Shown here: piece by piece, positions 21,586-32,525 of the stretch
How the letters are laid out: the number at the start of each line of letters is the position of its first letter
Numbering within the stretch: the stretch's first letter is position 1
Assembly: GCA_018873245.2 (NCBI GenBank)
Contig: JAEMBT020000009.1
Coordinates: 3,956,242-4,020,241 of the forward strand
Length of the DNA: 64,000 nucleotides
Reading direction: 5' to 3'
Origin: Archegozetes longisetosus
Lineage: Eukaryota; Arthropoda; Arachnida; Sarcoptiformes; Trhypochthoniidae
Program-made: the position numbers and the translations under genes
The notes under the pieces: model-generated
Told to the model about the DNA's origin: nothing
The model's database searches: none
What the model saw: only the letters and a program-made list of their open reading frames with translations

Positions 21586-23036
21586 TGATAACCTAGATAT
21601 GCATTCTAGAAAGAATAAAAACATTTTATCTAAATGAATTTATTTTTGCTTCATAATAAACTTTTACTTATCAATTATATTACTTTAAGAACTATTTCTG
21701 ACTCGATTCGTTTAATAAAAGAATCAATAGAATTGAGTATTAATTCTTGGACTGAAAGTTCCTTAGGGTAGAAAATTCAGTTTTTATATTCATTCATAAA
21801 CTACTATGTATTTCATAAACTATGCATTCATAAACATATGTATTTGAAGAAGAATTGAACTTTTGCTTTTGCTCTACTTAAATTTCATTTCGATTAATAT
21901 TTAGTCGTCCTATGGTTTTATTTAGATTAAAATACTTTGAGTGAAATAAGTTTAAAGTTTAATACCAAATATTCGATGTCTTTGTAAGATTAGCATGGAT
22001 CAAGATTAAAAATTCTCAAACTTTTCATTGAATTGATCTCGATTAACCATACTCACATAGTCTTGTATCGATTTCAATGTGATACAACTTGTTTGTCGAG
22101 AGAAGTTCATTTATAAAGTTGCATAAATGTTAAAAAAAACATGATTTAGCAAATAATGAATGAGCAATTATTTATATAACATTCCGTCTCATGCCAAAGA
22201 ATTCGCTTTTATGCGGTAATCAAATACTAAAATAAGAAAAGCCAGTCAACGGAAAGGAATTTTCACGAATGTATCAATCAGTTTAGAGCCTTACTGATGA
22301 GCAATAATATATTGCAACAGATTTTGTTAAACCCTCTAGCGTGTTTCTGCGTCAATTTTTCAAAATCTGGCTGGCCAGAATTTTTTTACCTATTAGTATC
22401 AGAAATTCTTTAAAATCTCCTTTTTAAAGAGAAAATTTCAATAGTTTATTTTAGAAATTCTCTTTTATATAACACTATTGCCTCCTAATTCCATTTCTTA
22501 GCTATTTAATTGTTTATGTTCTGAATTCATTTTCAAAATCTAGTTATAACATTTAGGTTATTTTTCTTTACCTACCCATAAGTTTTAAAATGTTTAAAAT
22601 AATTATTAGCGTAAATGTAAATAATGTAAATTTTGCTTCAATGCAGAAAAATTGTTTTCATACTGTATCAAAATTCTTGATTTCTGAATTTTCGTACATT
22701 GAATGTCTAACCAATTACCTAACTAATGAAATAAAAGAGAACCGGAAAGTTGGTGTTATGAGTGGGCGAGGCGATCTGAGACCATCAATATAACCTCCTT
22801 TGATGGTCCCATATTATAGCGGAATATAAATTATAAATTATTGTCTAGGAAGTAATGAATTTTTTGTGAATTTTTCATAATGGAGTCTATGGAGGAATTG
22901 AAGTTTTCAAAAAATCTTTTGACCCCCTGTAGCAATCAATATAACTACAAAACTTCTAATATACGAGGATGAGAGTTTAATGTTAATTTTGGGAAAGTTT
23001 CATGTTGGGATCGACCTTCAACACAGCGAACTGACA
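21586..23036. other. Spacer; no recognised gene
   Basis: An A+T-rich stretch upstream of the GR at 20247-21585. The open frame at 22590-22793 has no recognisable motif and I do not call it a gene. I see no repeats. Confidence 0.4.
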
Positions 23037-23930
23037 ATGTAAACTTATCTGTGTGTTCCAGTAAAATTCAAAGGGCAGTAATGGTCTTTAAACATTTCTG
23101 GGAGAAATCACATAGAAATCTTTTAAGAACTAAATAACTTTGTTGATCGAAATATAAAATGAATTTATATTATCCTTAAATAATTACTATGATGTTTTTC
23201 TAGGACAATATAAGTGTATATGATAGTTCAATAAAGTTAGAAACTGTAACAAAAAATAAACCAATTTTCGAATATATATAACGTATAAGTGCGCTTTAAA
23301 TACGCGCGTATTTAAAGTGAAACTGAGCTTTTTTTTATGGACCACAAAAAATGGTCTTAAATACGCACGTATTTAAAGTGAAACACTAATAAATTCGCTT
23401 TAAATACGCACTAGATGACATAATTTTTTTGTGTTACTTTGAGGCACTTTGTTATTTTGAAGAATAAGGATTTTAATTGAATTTGTTTTAACTTAATGGT
23501 CGATAATTAGATGTTGAGTTTTATTAAACAAAAGCATCACAATTCGTTTCAATTCCATGTTTATAATGTGTCATGAAAAGTGCGTGTTTAGAGTGAAACT
23601 GACTTTTTTTGGAGCTGACCTCACTTTATGAAGCTTAAATACGCACGTATTAAAGGTGAACTTCGCGCCAAAAAATAGAGTAGTTTCACCTTAAATACGC
23701 GCGTATATAAAACGCACTTATACGTTATAAAAAATTCGCGCACATGTTTCTTAGTTATTCAAATAAATTGAGAATGATATGAAAAATAAAAAATTCATTT
23801 TTCGATGACTTTCTTAAATAAAATTTGAGTTGTTTGATTTTGGAATGATTTGTATGTGATTTCTCACAGAAATGCCTAAAGACCATTACTGCCCTTTGAA
23901 TTTTACTGGAACACACAGATAAGTTTACAT
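23037..23930. mobile_element. Foldback element with internal TACGCGCGTA palindromes (894 bp)
   Basis: The termini begin ATGTAAACTTATCTGTGTGT and are inverted at the right end, with arms of about 80 bp that include GGGCAGTAATGGTCTTTA. Inside, a 22-bp perfect palindrome with core TACGCGCGTA occurs at 23295-23316, with variants (core TACGCACGTA or partial) at 23357-23377, 23398-23412, 23635-23655 and 23691-23711. Most are followed or preceded by GTGAAAC/GTTTCAC. There is no ORF. No clear target duplication is seen. Confidence 0.8.
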
Positions 23931-24214
23931 CTTATCATTTATAAGTATTATATTATAACGACTATTATAACGAATTTAGTGATACACAAAGAAAGAATAA
24001 AAAAATAATGATTACTATTACATAACTTCTCTTGCCTTTCGTAGTTTTTTTTCACTAATATTTTTGTTTTTTGCTGAAAATATAAAAATATATGTATTTT
24101 TCTATAGTTTAGGTAAATAATATACATTTACTTATTAGTCAAGCGGAAATGAACTTGCACTGTGACCGTAAAGCTAATAGCTCTAAACCTAATACACATA
24201 AAAGTTGTAAACTA
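23931..24214. other. Short spacer before the Tc1-type element
   Basis: No gene seen. The word TACACATAAAAGTTGTAAAC lies just left of the transposon (about 24192-24211) and a similar same-strand word lies about 85 bp beyond its right end (25515-25534). These are direct copies and not part of the inverted termini. Confidence 0.4.
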
Positions 24215-25426
24215 ACGGGTGTACTTTAACTTTTCGGTTTAAGTTAAAGAATTACTTTAGATAAATAGAAATGTGCTAAGATTGACATAAGATAAGAAAA
24301 GGTGAGATTAACTCCTCATATATCAAAATTTATTATAATTTAAAGTTTTTGTCAATAAACATGAAAAATGTCGACTCAATAAGAAGTGAGTGATTTAGCA
24401 ATTGTAGAAAGTTATGAGAAGGAAAAACTAGTGAATCCAGCAACTGCTAAATACAATACTTATCAATAATTTAAACATGTGATGGCCAATAGCACATTTT
24501 ATGATGTTTTAAGAAGATATGATGAATGTGGAACAACGATAGTTTCACTAAGAGATGCTGCTAGAAAGTTCAAATGCTATTATATATATATTGCAAATAC
24601 ACTCAAGAAATACACGAAAATTCGTTGAAGAAAGAAAGAAAAGAGCCCAAGCTAAGATGAAGAGCAAATAAGGATTGTGAATAGACAATGCCGCTACTTA
24701 TTGAACAAATATCAAGGCAAAATTTTCATCATTGACGATGAAAGTTACTTTCCTCTTTCAAAGTGTAATATGCCTGGAAATGAAAAATGTTACACAGATA
24801 ACATCGATACAACACCACCAGATGTAAGATATAAAATGAAGAAAAAAATCGAACCAAAAGTCACGGTTTATTTAGCAATTAGTGAGAGAGGTCATTCGGC
24901 GATTTATATCGGGAAAAGCAAGTTAGCGATCGATGCTAACACATTCAAACGTTTGTTTGAAAATTTTCTTTTCCCATTTCTGAGGAAATATTATTCGAAT
25001 GGGAATTATATCGTTTGACCAGATAAAGCCCCATCTCATTATGCAAATAAATCAATTCAAATGTTCAATTATAATGTCCCTTTTGTGATGAAAAGTGTCA
25101 ATCCAACAAATCTCCCTCAATGTCGCCCAATTGAGGATTTTTTCGGTCAACTCAGTGTATAAACATGATTGAAAAGTTAATAATATCAATCAATTAATTG
25201 GAAGAATAAAGAGATGTTTGAAAATGATGGACTCCAAAGCTGTACTACGCAATTGCATATCTAAACTTCGACAATGTGCAGATAAAGGACCATATAATGT
25301 TAATTACTAGTCAGAAAATTTTCTTAATGATATATTAATTATAATCAATGACAATCACATGAAAAGTTTTGCTGAAATAAAAGTTATTCAATTACAACTC
25401 AGACCGCAAAGATATAATACACCCGT
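24215..25426 (+). mobile_element. Tc1/mariner-superfamily transposon (about 1.2 kb)
   Basis: The termini read ACGGGTGTA on the left and TACACCCGT on the right, short inverted repeats flanked by TA on both sides (24213-24214 and 25427-25428), which is the TA target preference of the superfamily. The interior carries one transposase frame on the plus strand (24368 to about 25310). The 1.2-kb size is normal for a complete element of this class. Confidence 0.8.
24368..25310 (+). pseudogene. Tc1-type DDE transposase, inactivated by stops
   Basis: A single frame runs from the ATG at 24368, with in-frame stops near 24380, 24467, 24627, 24654, 25016 and in the C-terminal part, and no frameshift in the core. 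The N-terminal part looks like a helix-turn-helix region (…TTIVSLRDAARKFKC). The catalytic acid positions are preserved: IIDDESYF for the first, PDKAPSHYA for the second and NLPQCRPIEDFFG for the third, where glutamate fits a DDE enzyme of the branch with a P-I-E-(D/N)-F-(W/F) motif. The protein would cut and paste its own DNA at TA sites. Loss by point stops only, with the frame otherwise intact, indicates modest age. Confidence 0.85.
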
Positions 25427-25428
25427 TA

Positions 25429-26250
25429 TATATTCTATTTTATGATACTTTATTATTAGTAAACGAAAAATAGATTATTGTTATCCTCTTGAGGTGAATA
25501 ACTACGAACTAAATGTACATAAAAGCTGTAAACATTATTTTTATTTCGCAATATGAACTGTTATTGTCTAGCTTTCAAATAAAGTCAATTCTAGGCCAAG
25601 GCTGCATTTTACCAATCTAAAGAGTGTTTTATAACTTTGACAGTAAGTGATGATTACATTCCGTGTCAAATACAATTAGTCAACATGTATTTATAGCCTT
25701 TAAAAACAAATTTCTTATCGATTAATAAGTCGAACAATTTCAAATGAATTTAATATTGATAAAGTTGTACAGTCGAAAGATTAAGTATATATCAAACTGT
25801 GCTCTCAAAAAAATATAAGCCAATAAGACATGAACTAAATAGGGAAAGACTAAAGAAGTAAATAAAGCGATACTATTTTGATAGGTATTAATTTATCTAA
25901 TTTATCATAAATATTAAAGTTATCGCAAAGTATGTAAAGACCGAAAGCTCTATTTGAGGTACACTTTATCGTTCGACTGTACAATACATTGTTTTTGATG
26001 AAACTTGCTTTATAATGGCGTATAAATCATAACACTGAGATATATTCTGGTACTTTACATGAATATGAATTTAAAATTAAAGGAATTATTAAGTCAATAT
26101 CTTTCTAATTCTCGCATTAATAATAATTAAAAGAATAAATATCTAAATTAATAGCTTATAATTTAATTAAGTTTTCTACTTACATTTCAAAATAATTATA
26201 ATTTCTCTGAAGTTTTAATAGAGATGAAAATTCTAATCATCAAGGTTAAT
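25429..26250. other. Spacer leading into a duplicated segment
   Basis: 25429-26037 shows nothing I recognise. From about 26038 the sequence is homologous to 5443 onward (shared AGATATATTCT, CATGAATATGAATT, AATATCTTTCTAATT, TTTCAAAATAATT). Confidence 0.5.
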
Positions 26251-26904
26251 CTAAATTAACTTCGAAGATCGAGTCGAAATTTCAATTATTTTCAGCAGAA
26301 CAATAAAACGAATTGATATTATCTGAAAGAGTAATCAGATCAAATCTTTAATTTTATATTAAGCAAATGTTAGAAAATACTGACTTCATATACACAAAAA
26401 TAATTGATAATAGTTTCCAACATTAAAATTCAACTCTTTTCTCACCAACTCTTTCAATGAATGACATAATTTGAGAATCAAAAAAAGAAAATAATTCGGT
26501 TGAATAATAAAAAATATGCATACCTTTAGCCGTTTTCTATAAGAAAGACGAAGCTTTCGATGACTCATAATTGAGTTGAACAATTTATATGATTTGTTGG
26601 CTTCAAAATTAACAAAAGAAGCGCTATTCATCACTGATAATAGCATACAAAAGAATACAACACTTGTGTAGATATGCATTAATCTTATAACCTAGATCAT
26701 TTTTCCATAAACTTCTGAATAGAAGAGTGAACTTATTATCAAAGATAAAGTTATCCAAAAACAAAATATGAATTTAGACCAATAATTATCATTATAGTCC
26801 TTAATTTGTGCAAAAACTATATTAAGTTTTTCCATACATGAAACCAAATTATTTTCTCTTGAAGAAAGAAGCAAGAAGAAATAAAAAATAAAATGTTTTT
26901 TCAT
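26251..26904 (-). pseudogene. GR pseudogene fragment (3' part), copy 2
   Basis: Sister of the fragment at 5653-6330. Exon 1 survives only in its last third, in two frames: one gives YNDNYWSKFIFCFWITLSL, the next NSASFVNFEANKSYKLFNS and ends RKRLK before a GT donor at 26523. The second exon (about 26472-26393) keeps MSFIERVGEKRVEF and is then stopped where sister genes read FYCW, and its acceptor AG is lost. Exon 3 (26322-26251) is intact behind a CTTTCAG acceptor. No 5' portion of exon 1 is recognisable. It contains the empty target site for the MITE at 5741-5933. Confidence 0.8.
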
Positions 26905-27762
26905 TTATGTGTTTGTATAAAATGCAAGTTAAATGTAGAAAATATCTACTTTAAAGTAAACCAAAAAAATCTCCTGTTTCGCTAGACCAAATTGCTAATT
27001 ATATCTTTTTAAAGTTACTCATAATGAAACGTATAGAAAGCGATACATTACAAATTTTAAGATATTCTATACTAAAACTATAAAATGAAACTAGAAAATA
27101 AATATAAGATTTGCTCCATTCAATGCTACATTCCTTTAAAAAATCATAGAATATTTTATTTTCAATATAACATATTCAAATCTTGAATTTTTATGAGACT
27201 TTGACCAGCTAAAAGTACATATTTGATGGTTTTTTTGTTAAAAATCCAACTCGTTACGAATTGAGATTGAATATTGTTATTCATAGTCATGCGTTCTGCC
27301 TGTTGAGCCATTGTGCGATTTTAGTAATAGATTATACTTGAAATAACAACTTTATGCTTAACGCTTGACGTCACGCGATGCTTTCCTATGAGGGAAAAAA
27401 AGCTGTCCGGTTAGTCCCGTTCCACTGTCCTTTTCAAACTCTTTAGCGGGACAGCAAAGCAGTTAGAAATGAAATGAAAGCTCATGATTATTATGAAGTA
27501 GCCATGTTTAAAAATATGCATAAGCTATTTTCTCATAGCTAAAGAGTTATTGACCTTGAATGATTATATAGTATTTATTTCATTAGCGCAGCAGATTAAC
27601 TTGTTTGTGATATAAGAACATGAATGAATTGAAAGCACTGAGTATTTTTTTAACTTAATAGTGGAAAGAAAGCTTTAAATTGTGTATATGACTTGAATTA
27701 ATAATGATTTTTAACGAAAAAGAGCCCTTAAATTTTAGTGAACTATAGCAATATATATATAT
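26905..27762. other. Spacer; no recognised gene
   Basis: A+T-rich. Around 27395-27450 there are GTCCGG, GTCCCG and GCGGGACAG words resembling the subterminal words of the 4527-5024 element, but I cannot define ends. A short AT dinucleotide run occurs at about 27750-27767. Confidence 0.35.
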
Positions 27763-27955
27763 ATATGTCGTGACTGATATACAAAATCTAATATTTTACA
27801 AAGTAGTCACCTAGTTTGTAAATTAGTTAGGATTAAAATTGACTCCTCTGTAAACCAGCCAACTAATTTATGAACTATTGATGATTATTTTGCAAGCTAG
27901 TTGACTAGATTACAAAGTGGTCAATCTTGTAAATTAGTCATCACATATATATCGT
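27763..27955. repeat. Small inverted-repeat element (about 190 bp)
   Basis: The left side reads GTCGTGACTGAT and the right side, reverse-complemented, GTGATGACTAAT. Internal TTACAA, AGTAGTCAC, TAGTTGACTAG and TTTGTAAATTAGT words recur in both orientations. The limits are approximate because AT-rich runs lie at both ends. Probably a short MITE. Confidence 0.45.
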
Positions 27956-28280
27956 TGGAAACATTTTCCATTCGGATTTCAATAAAGCTTTAATGAAAAT
28001 TCTATGATGACCGGTTCAAACGTTATGCTGACCAATGTCCACTCATTGATCTTGACCTCTGACTATAAAAATACGGGTATCAAAATAAAGGATTAAATCT
28101 ATAATTTAAATTAAACATCAAAGATGTTTAAGAATATTGAAAGTTAAATTAAACAAAAAAAGAAATCATATAATCCATTTTAGTTTTCAAGATATGAGTA
28201 TTTTGTAGTTGCTAAACATTTATGTAATTTTCAGCGTCTGTAACTAGTTCTTATAATTTCTTTTCCATAAATTTCACATT

Positions 28281-28448
28281 TTACTTTTCTCTATCATAAT
28301 TGTATTGCCAATTTCTAAAATCATAATTATCCCATGAATCTTTATTAAAAAGTATCCAAACTTTATTATTTCCATATTTTATATAACATTTATCACATTT
28401 ACCATTTCTTGTTAAAGATTTTAATTCACAAATTTTACACTTATTCAT
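28281..28448 (-). CDS. Mini-protein with a zinc-ribbon-like double C-x2-C
   Basis: A 55-codon frame from the ATG at 28448 to a TAA at 28283-28281. The N-terminal part reads MNKCKICELKSLTRNGKC and continues D-K-C-Y, that is C-x2-C, ten residues, C-x2-C, the layout of a small zinc ribbon. The second half is rich in tryptophan, tyrosine and asparagine and ends with acidic and basic residues. There is no signal peptide. Upstream sequence is extremely A+T-rich and I can identify no introns or poly(A) signal with confidence. It is unlike its neighbours. It may be a degenerate piece of a larger gene, a small nuclear gene, or DNA acquired from a virus or symbiont; I cannot choose. Confidence 0.35.
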   Translation of the reverse strand: MNKCKICELKSLTRNGKCDKCYIKYGNNKVWILFNKDSWDNYDFRNWQYNYDREK

Positions 28449-29070
28449 TATTTATTCAAGCAATATTATAATTTATATATAATAAACTTGTTGATTTTTA
28501 TGTACAAAAAATTAGTATTCTTTTATATCTTATTAATAATTTCCTTTTTTAAATTAAAAATTTAGTGATTATTATTCTAATATAATAGAGATAACCAGTT
28601 GATATTATTTATTAAAGGATTATGTAATGATCTGACATAAATTGATGAAGATCCGACCCAATACATAACTATAATTCGTTAAGTAATTAAGATTTAGAAA
28701 GATTAATAAGATCTTAGGATCAAATAATGAACGTCAGGGGGTGTACCAATGGGGAGAAATCCCTTGAACTGCGTGAAACTTCATGGGTCATAAATCCTGA
28801 ACTCGAAATAATTCTGGAAACTGTAATGAAAAGCTTATGAAAAGCCCAAAAAATGCTATCTCAATTTTTCATTTTTGAAATTGTAATAAAAGCAAACCAA
28901 AAATCATCAACTAGATCAAAATTTATAAAATATCACAATAGAGTTATAGCATAGTTAGGAATACCAGTAATAATTTCAAACTTAGACAAAATCTCACGAT
29001 AATTGATTTCTTTCCGTTATCTCAAATAAGCTTAATATTTTAATTAGAGATGCTATTAAAGTTTACTTAA
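28449..29070. other. Spacer; no recognised gene
   Basis: Nothing supported. It lies between the mini-ORF and the membrane-protein fragment. Confidence 0.4.
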
Positions 29071-29439
29071 AAATTACCAGAATTAGCTTACGGATCTCTC
29101 ATCTCGAGTAAAATAGGTTTATTGATTGTTAGTATTTCAATCATTCAGTTTGCCATTCTACGACATAAACTTCGAGTGGATAATGAGTTTCGTGTATGGT
29201 ACCGAAAATTGCTTTCTAAATGAATAAAAAATAATGAAGTTTTCGGACTATTTGGCACACAATTCATTTTAAAATATATTTATCGATCTCGAAAGTTTAA
29301 TATTCATAAGTCCATTAGTTTCCATAGAGATAACAAGATATCTACCAAAGCACAGTTAACTTTAAAATCCTATTTAACAAATGGTTTTGTTGCGTGGTCA
29401 CTAGTGTTGCCTACTTTTATAAAGTTCGTATTGTATTAA
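29071..29439 (+). pseudogene. Fragment of an unidentified membrane protein
   Basis: This frame stays open for 122 codons apart from one TGA at 29221, far longer than chance in DNA this A+T-rich. It reads a hydrophobic segment IGLLIVSISIIQFAIL, a polar loop including LRVDNEFRVWYRKLLSK, another loop FGLFGTQFILKYIYR, and a second hydrophobic segment VAWSLVLPTFIKFVLY ending at a stop. No start codon or splice border is clear. A diverged copy of the same stretch lies 1.6 kb downstream (30680-31115), which supports its being a real, once-coding unit. The hydrophobic pattern suggests a multi-pass membrane protein, perhaps another chemoreceptor class, but I do not recognise the family. Confidence 0.5.
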
Positions 29440-30679
29440 AGCTTATTCTCTGACAGGTATTGAATCTTCATATTTTATTTACATATTAATAATAATATAG
29501 TTTAAAAGATGTAGTTTGTTTATTAGTCGCACTTTAAAATAATTATTAAGACTGTTAAATGTAAATTTAGTTCCTATTAGTAATAGTAATTTCAGTATTT
29601 TCTTACGTATTCAATGATATGAAGAGATAAAATTGAGGTTCAATAACTGGTATAATTCAATGAACACAAAGGTAAGAAATTTTATTTTCTTATGATATTA
29701 ACAGATAACTTTTAGCTAATCTTATATGAAAATTGTTACCTGTATTAAACAGCAAATTTTGAGATTTCTAACATTAAGTTTTAGACCTAGTAATTAATAA
29801 TGTAAATAAGTAACTTACTAATGCTCTTAAAAGTACTTTAAAGGTTTTAGCGAATATATCTTTAAACTCGAAAGACATACCACAAGTTATTGATTCATAT
29901 TTTAAAACATTTTCCAAAATGAATTTTAGTCATAAAGAAAGTTATTTGAAAAAGATTTCTTTATTATAAACTTGTATTATTGATGTGCAAAATTTTTAAA
30001 TTTCTTGCTATATGCTTTTTATATCACAATCATTATTTGCAAATTAAATTATAGTTTAAGAATAGTTTATTAGATTGAAAACTACTCAAGTGCTAAAGAG
30101 TTTTGCTCTCACTTGAATGGTAAGTCTAAGATTAGTTAATGTGGTCGAAGGATTTATATTTTTTTAATACAAGAGGAATTCGCCAAAGTAACTGTTTTGA
30201 TAGGATATAGGGGCTTGCGATTCTTATTTTAAAAGCATTTCCTATGTAAAATAATCCGTATAGGTTTTATAGCATAATCTAATAGTAAAAATAAAAGTTA
30301 ATAAACTTTTATTTCAGTTGTTATTCTTATAGTAATCGATGTATTGGACCAAGTTTATCAAAGAAGAGTCAAAACTGTTCTAACTGCAAATTTTTTGCAT
30401 TATTTCTTTGTGAATAGATTTAATTTTTCATATATTCGGTAGGATTTTAAATATTAAATAATTGTCTTGCATAACTTAAATCATATTTAGAATGTCTTCC
30501 AACTTTTCTAAGTTGTTCCATTGAAAATAGGTTAAAATTAATTCATAAACTCGAGTTAAACTAAACTTGAGAGTGTTCTACTTAATTAAATGAATTCGCT
30601 CGCAAATTACCTTATGAAAATACTTCAATAATCAGTGAAATTACTTATTTGAATTTTTGTCCCATTTAATGTTTTTTCT
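29440..30679. other. Spacer; no recognised gene
   Basis: A+T-rich; no ORF, repeat or RNA supported. Confidence 0.35.
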
Positions 30680-31115
30680 CAAGAATCGAGTTAGACTTGA
30701 TCTAGTAACGGTAAATTTAAATGTAAGTTTTATAGATTTATTGATTAATGACATTCGACTCACCGTTCGCCATTCTATGGTGTTATATAAAACTTTTGAA
30801 TAGATACTAACTTGTGCAAGGATCCGAAAATGACTTTTAGTTTATAAATGATCATGTTTTCAAACTTTAAAAGTTGAGATGATGCTAAAAATTACTAATC
30901 GATCCCTTGAATTCTAACTCAATTATAAATTCAATTAATTTCCATAGAGAAGTTTCTCGAAATATGTACACAAAAAACAGTTCGCTCAAGTCCTGTTTGA
31001 CAAGTAGTTTTGTTATGTGATCATTAAAATGTTCCCTACTTTTATAAAAATCGATATTGCATCTAAACTTATGTATTGACTGGTATTCTGTATTTGTCTT
31101 GAATTTTTATATTAA
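30680..31115 (+). repeat. Diverged direct copy of the 29.0-29.5 kb unit
   Basis: Aligns by eye with 29040-29480: shared TTTATTGATT, GCCATTCTA, AATTAATTTCCATAGAGA-like, GTTTTGTTRYGTG and CCTACTTTTATAAA blocks in the same order and orientation. The reading frame seen in the first copy is broken by several stops and indels here. It is a tandem gene duplication in which the downstream copy has decayed further. Confidence 0.6.
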
Positions 31116-32162
31116 TATAATTAACTTTAAAGATAGTCATTTTGCTTATTAACTTTGTTGAAAAATCCACTAAATCATCAACAGAACTATTCTATGTGAA
31201 TATGACTTAAAATAGTAATAGATAATATTACTCTAATAGACATTTAAGGTTATGAATCAATGACTAATTATTGATAACTCATAAATAATTGAAAAAGACA
31301 TAATATTTAGCATTTTGCATTATAAAAGGAAGCCTTTATTTATTAAATCGAAACATTATTTGATGAATGAAAATAGACTTTAGTCATTTTTATTAATATT
31401 CGATTTAACTTTTTTGAAGACCTTTTGAGTATATCAACTTATAAAGTTGGATAAAATAATTTGTTCTCAATTAATAGGTTTGTTAGGTTTTTCTGAAATT
31501 TCTAATTATAGACAATACTTTGATTTATTGACTAGGAAATATATTTTCATAATGATAAGAATAAATAAATGCAAAAAGTTCATTTTCGATAAGGAAAAAT
31601 AGCTAGACCACGAAACTCTTGAAAATAACCTGAAAATATTGGGTAACTTATCATAATACAAAGAATATATTGATTACCGTGAGTGTATTGATTAATAGAG
31701 ATTGTACGTGGAGAAATTTCACGTTACAATATAACCGCGAAAATCTCCCTAATCAATAGTGCGGTAGTCTAAAATGTTGGCATACAAAACAAGTTACTAA
31801 ATGTTATTCATTTTCAATTAAATTTCTTGATTAATTATTCGTCATTTACATAATGAAGTGCTAAAAGGTTTAATTTTACAATTTTAAAAATATTATTAAT
31901 CTTTATCTCATGTATTACATTAAATGTTTCATATTCACACGATTGTATGTGTTAAAAGTTTAAGTGAAGTATTGGAAAGATGGTCATGCGATCAGAATTT
32001 TTAAAGCTTTTGTTACATTAGAATAGTTGAAGCATATAACTATTGCAAATTTTCACTATTGAGTCTAGTCATAGACATAAAATGAAAGTAAAGAACCTAG
32101 AATTAGTAGTGGCGAAATACTATGGAATTTGAAAATTATATGAAATTCATTCTCCATTTAAC
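31116..32162. other. Spacer; no recognised gene
   Basis: Around 31680-31760 there are repeated GATTAATAG/CTAATCAATAG words in a loose inverted arrangement, too weak to call. Otherwise nothing is supported. Confidence 0.35.
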
Positions 32163-32177
32163 TTGTTTGTATCAATT

Positions 32178-32510
32178 TTTTCTGTTGTTGTTTCCCCCTG
32201 CACAGCCCACAACTAAGGCCAGGGGTCGCCGCTTTTACTCAGTGGTATCGCAGCGAGGATAGTGTCACAGTTTTTAGAGGACACACCTGAGCCCTCCGAG
32301 TCTGTCGTCTGGTGGTCTCAGAGACCAGACTCTACCGAGTTACGTCCCTCAGTTTGGAACCGCGGTCGTCGAAGATCCCCCTGAGCCTTCTCTTCCCTCC
32401 CGGCCCAGTTTTACCTGGGTAGAAGGAAGCAGTACGCCACAGTGGGATTCGAACCCGCTCCCCAAGGGTTGCTCTGTCAGTGTTTTGACCACTACGCCAA
32501 CAGACTTGGG
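32178..32510 (-). mobile_element. tRNA-derived SINE with 15-bp target duplications
   Basis: A 333-bp G+C-rich island in A+T-rich DNA. On the minus strand it opens with a tRNA-like head: A box TGGCGTAGTGG (32499-32489) and B box GGTTCGAATCC (32455-32445), the internal RNA polymerase III promoter. A tRNA-unrelated body follows and the unit ends in an A-rich AACAACAGAAAAA tail. TTGTTTGTATCAATT occurs directly at both ends (32163-32177 and 32511-32525). Those duplications plus the A-rich tail are what LINE-driven retroposition leaves. The ORF across 32332-32523 is incidental. No SINE relative appears elsewhere in the window. Confidence 0.9.
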
Positions 32511-32525
32511 TTGTTTGTATCAATT

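Noticed and set aside
24192..25534. Direct repeats flanking the Tc1 element as its target duplication
   Set aside because: They are about 20 bp, diverged, and the right one is about 85 bp away from the terminus; the TA pair at the true ends is the proper duplication.
32332..32523. Minus-strand ORF
   Set aside because: It lies wholly within the SINE and reflects its higher G+C content, not a gene.
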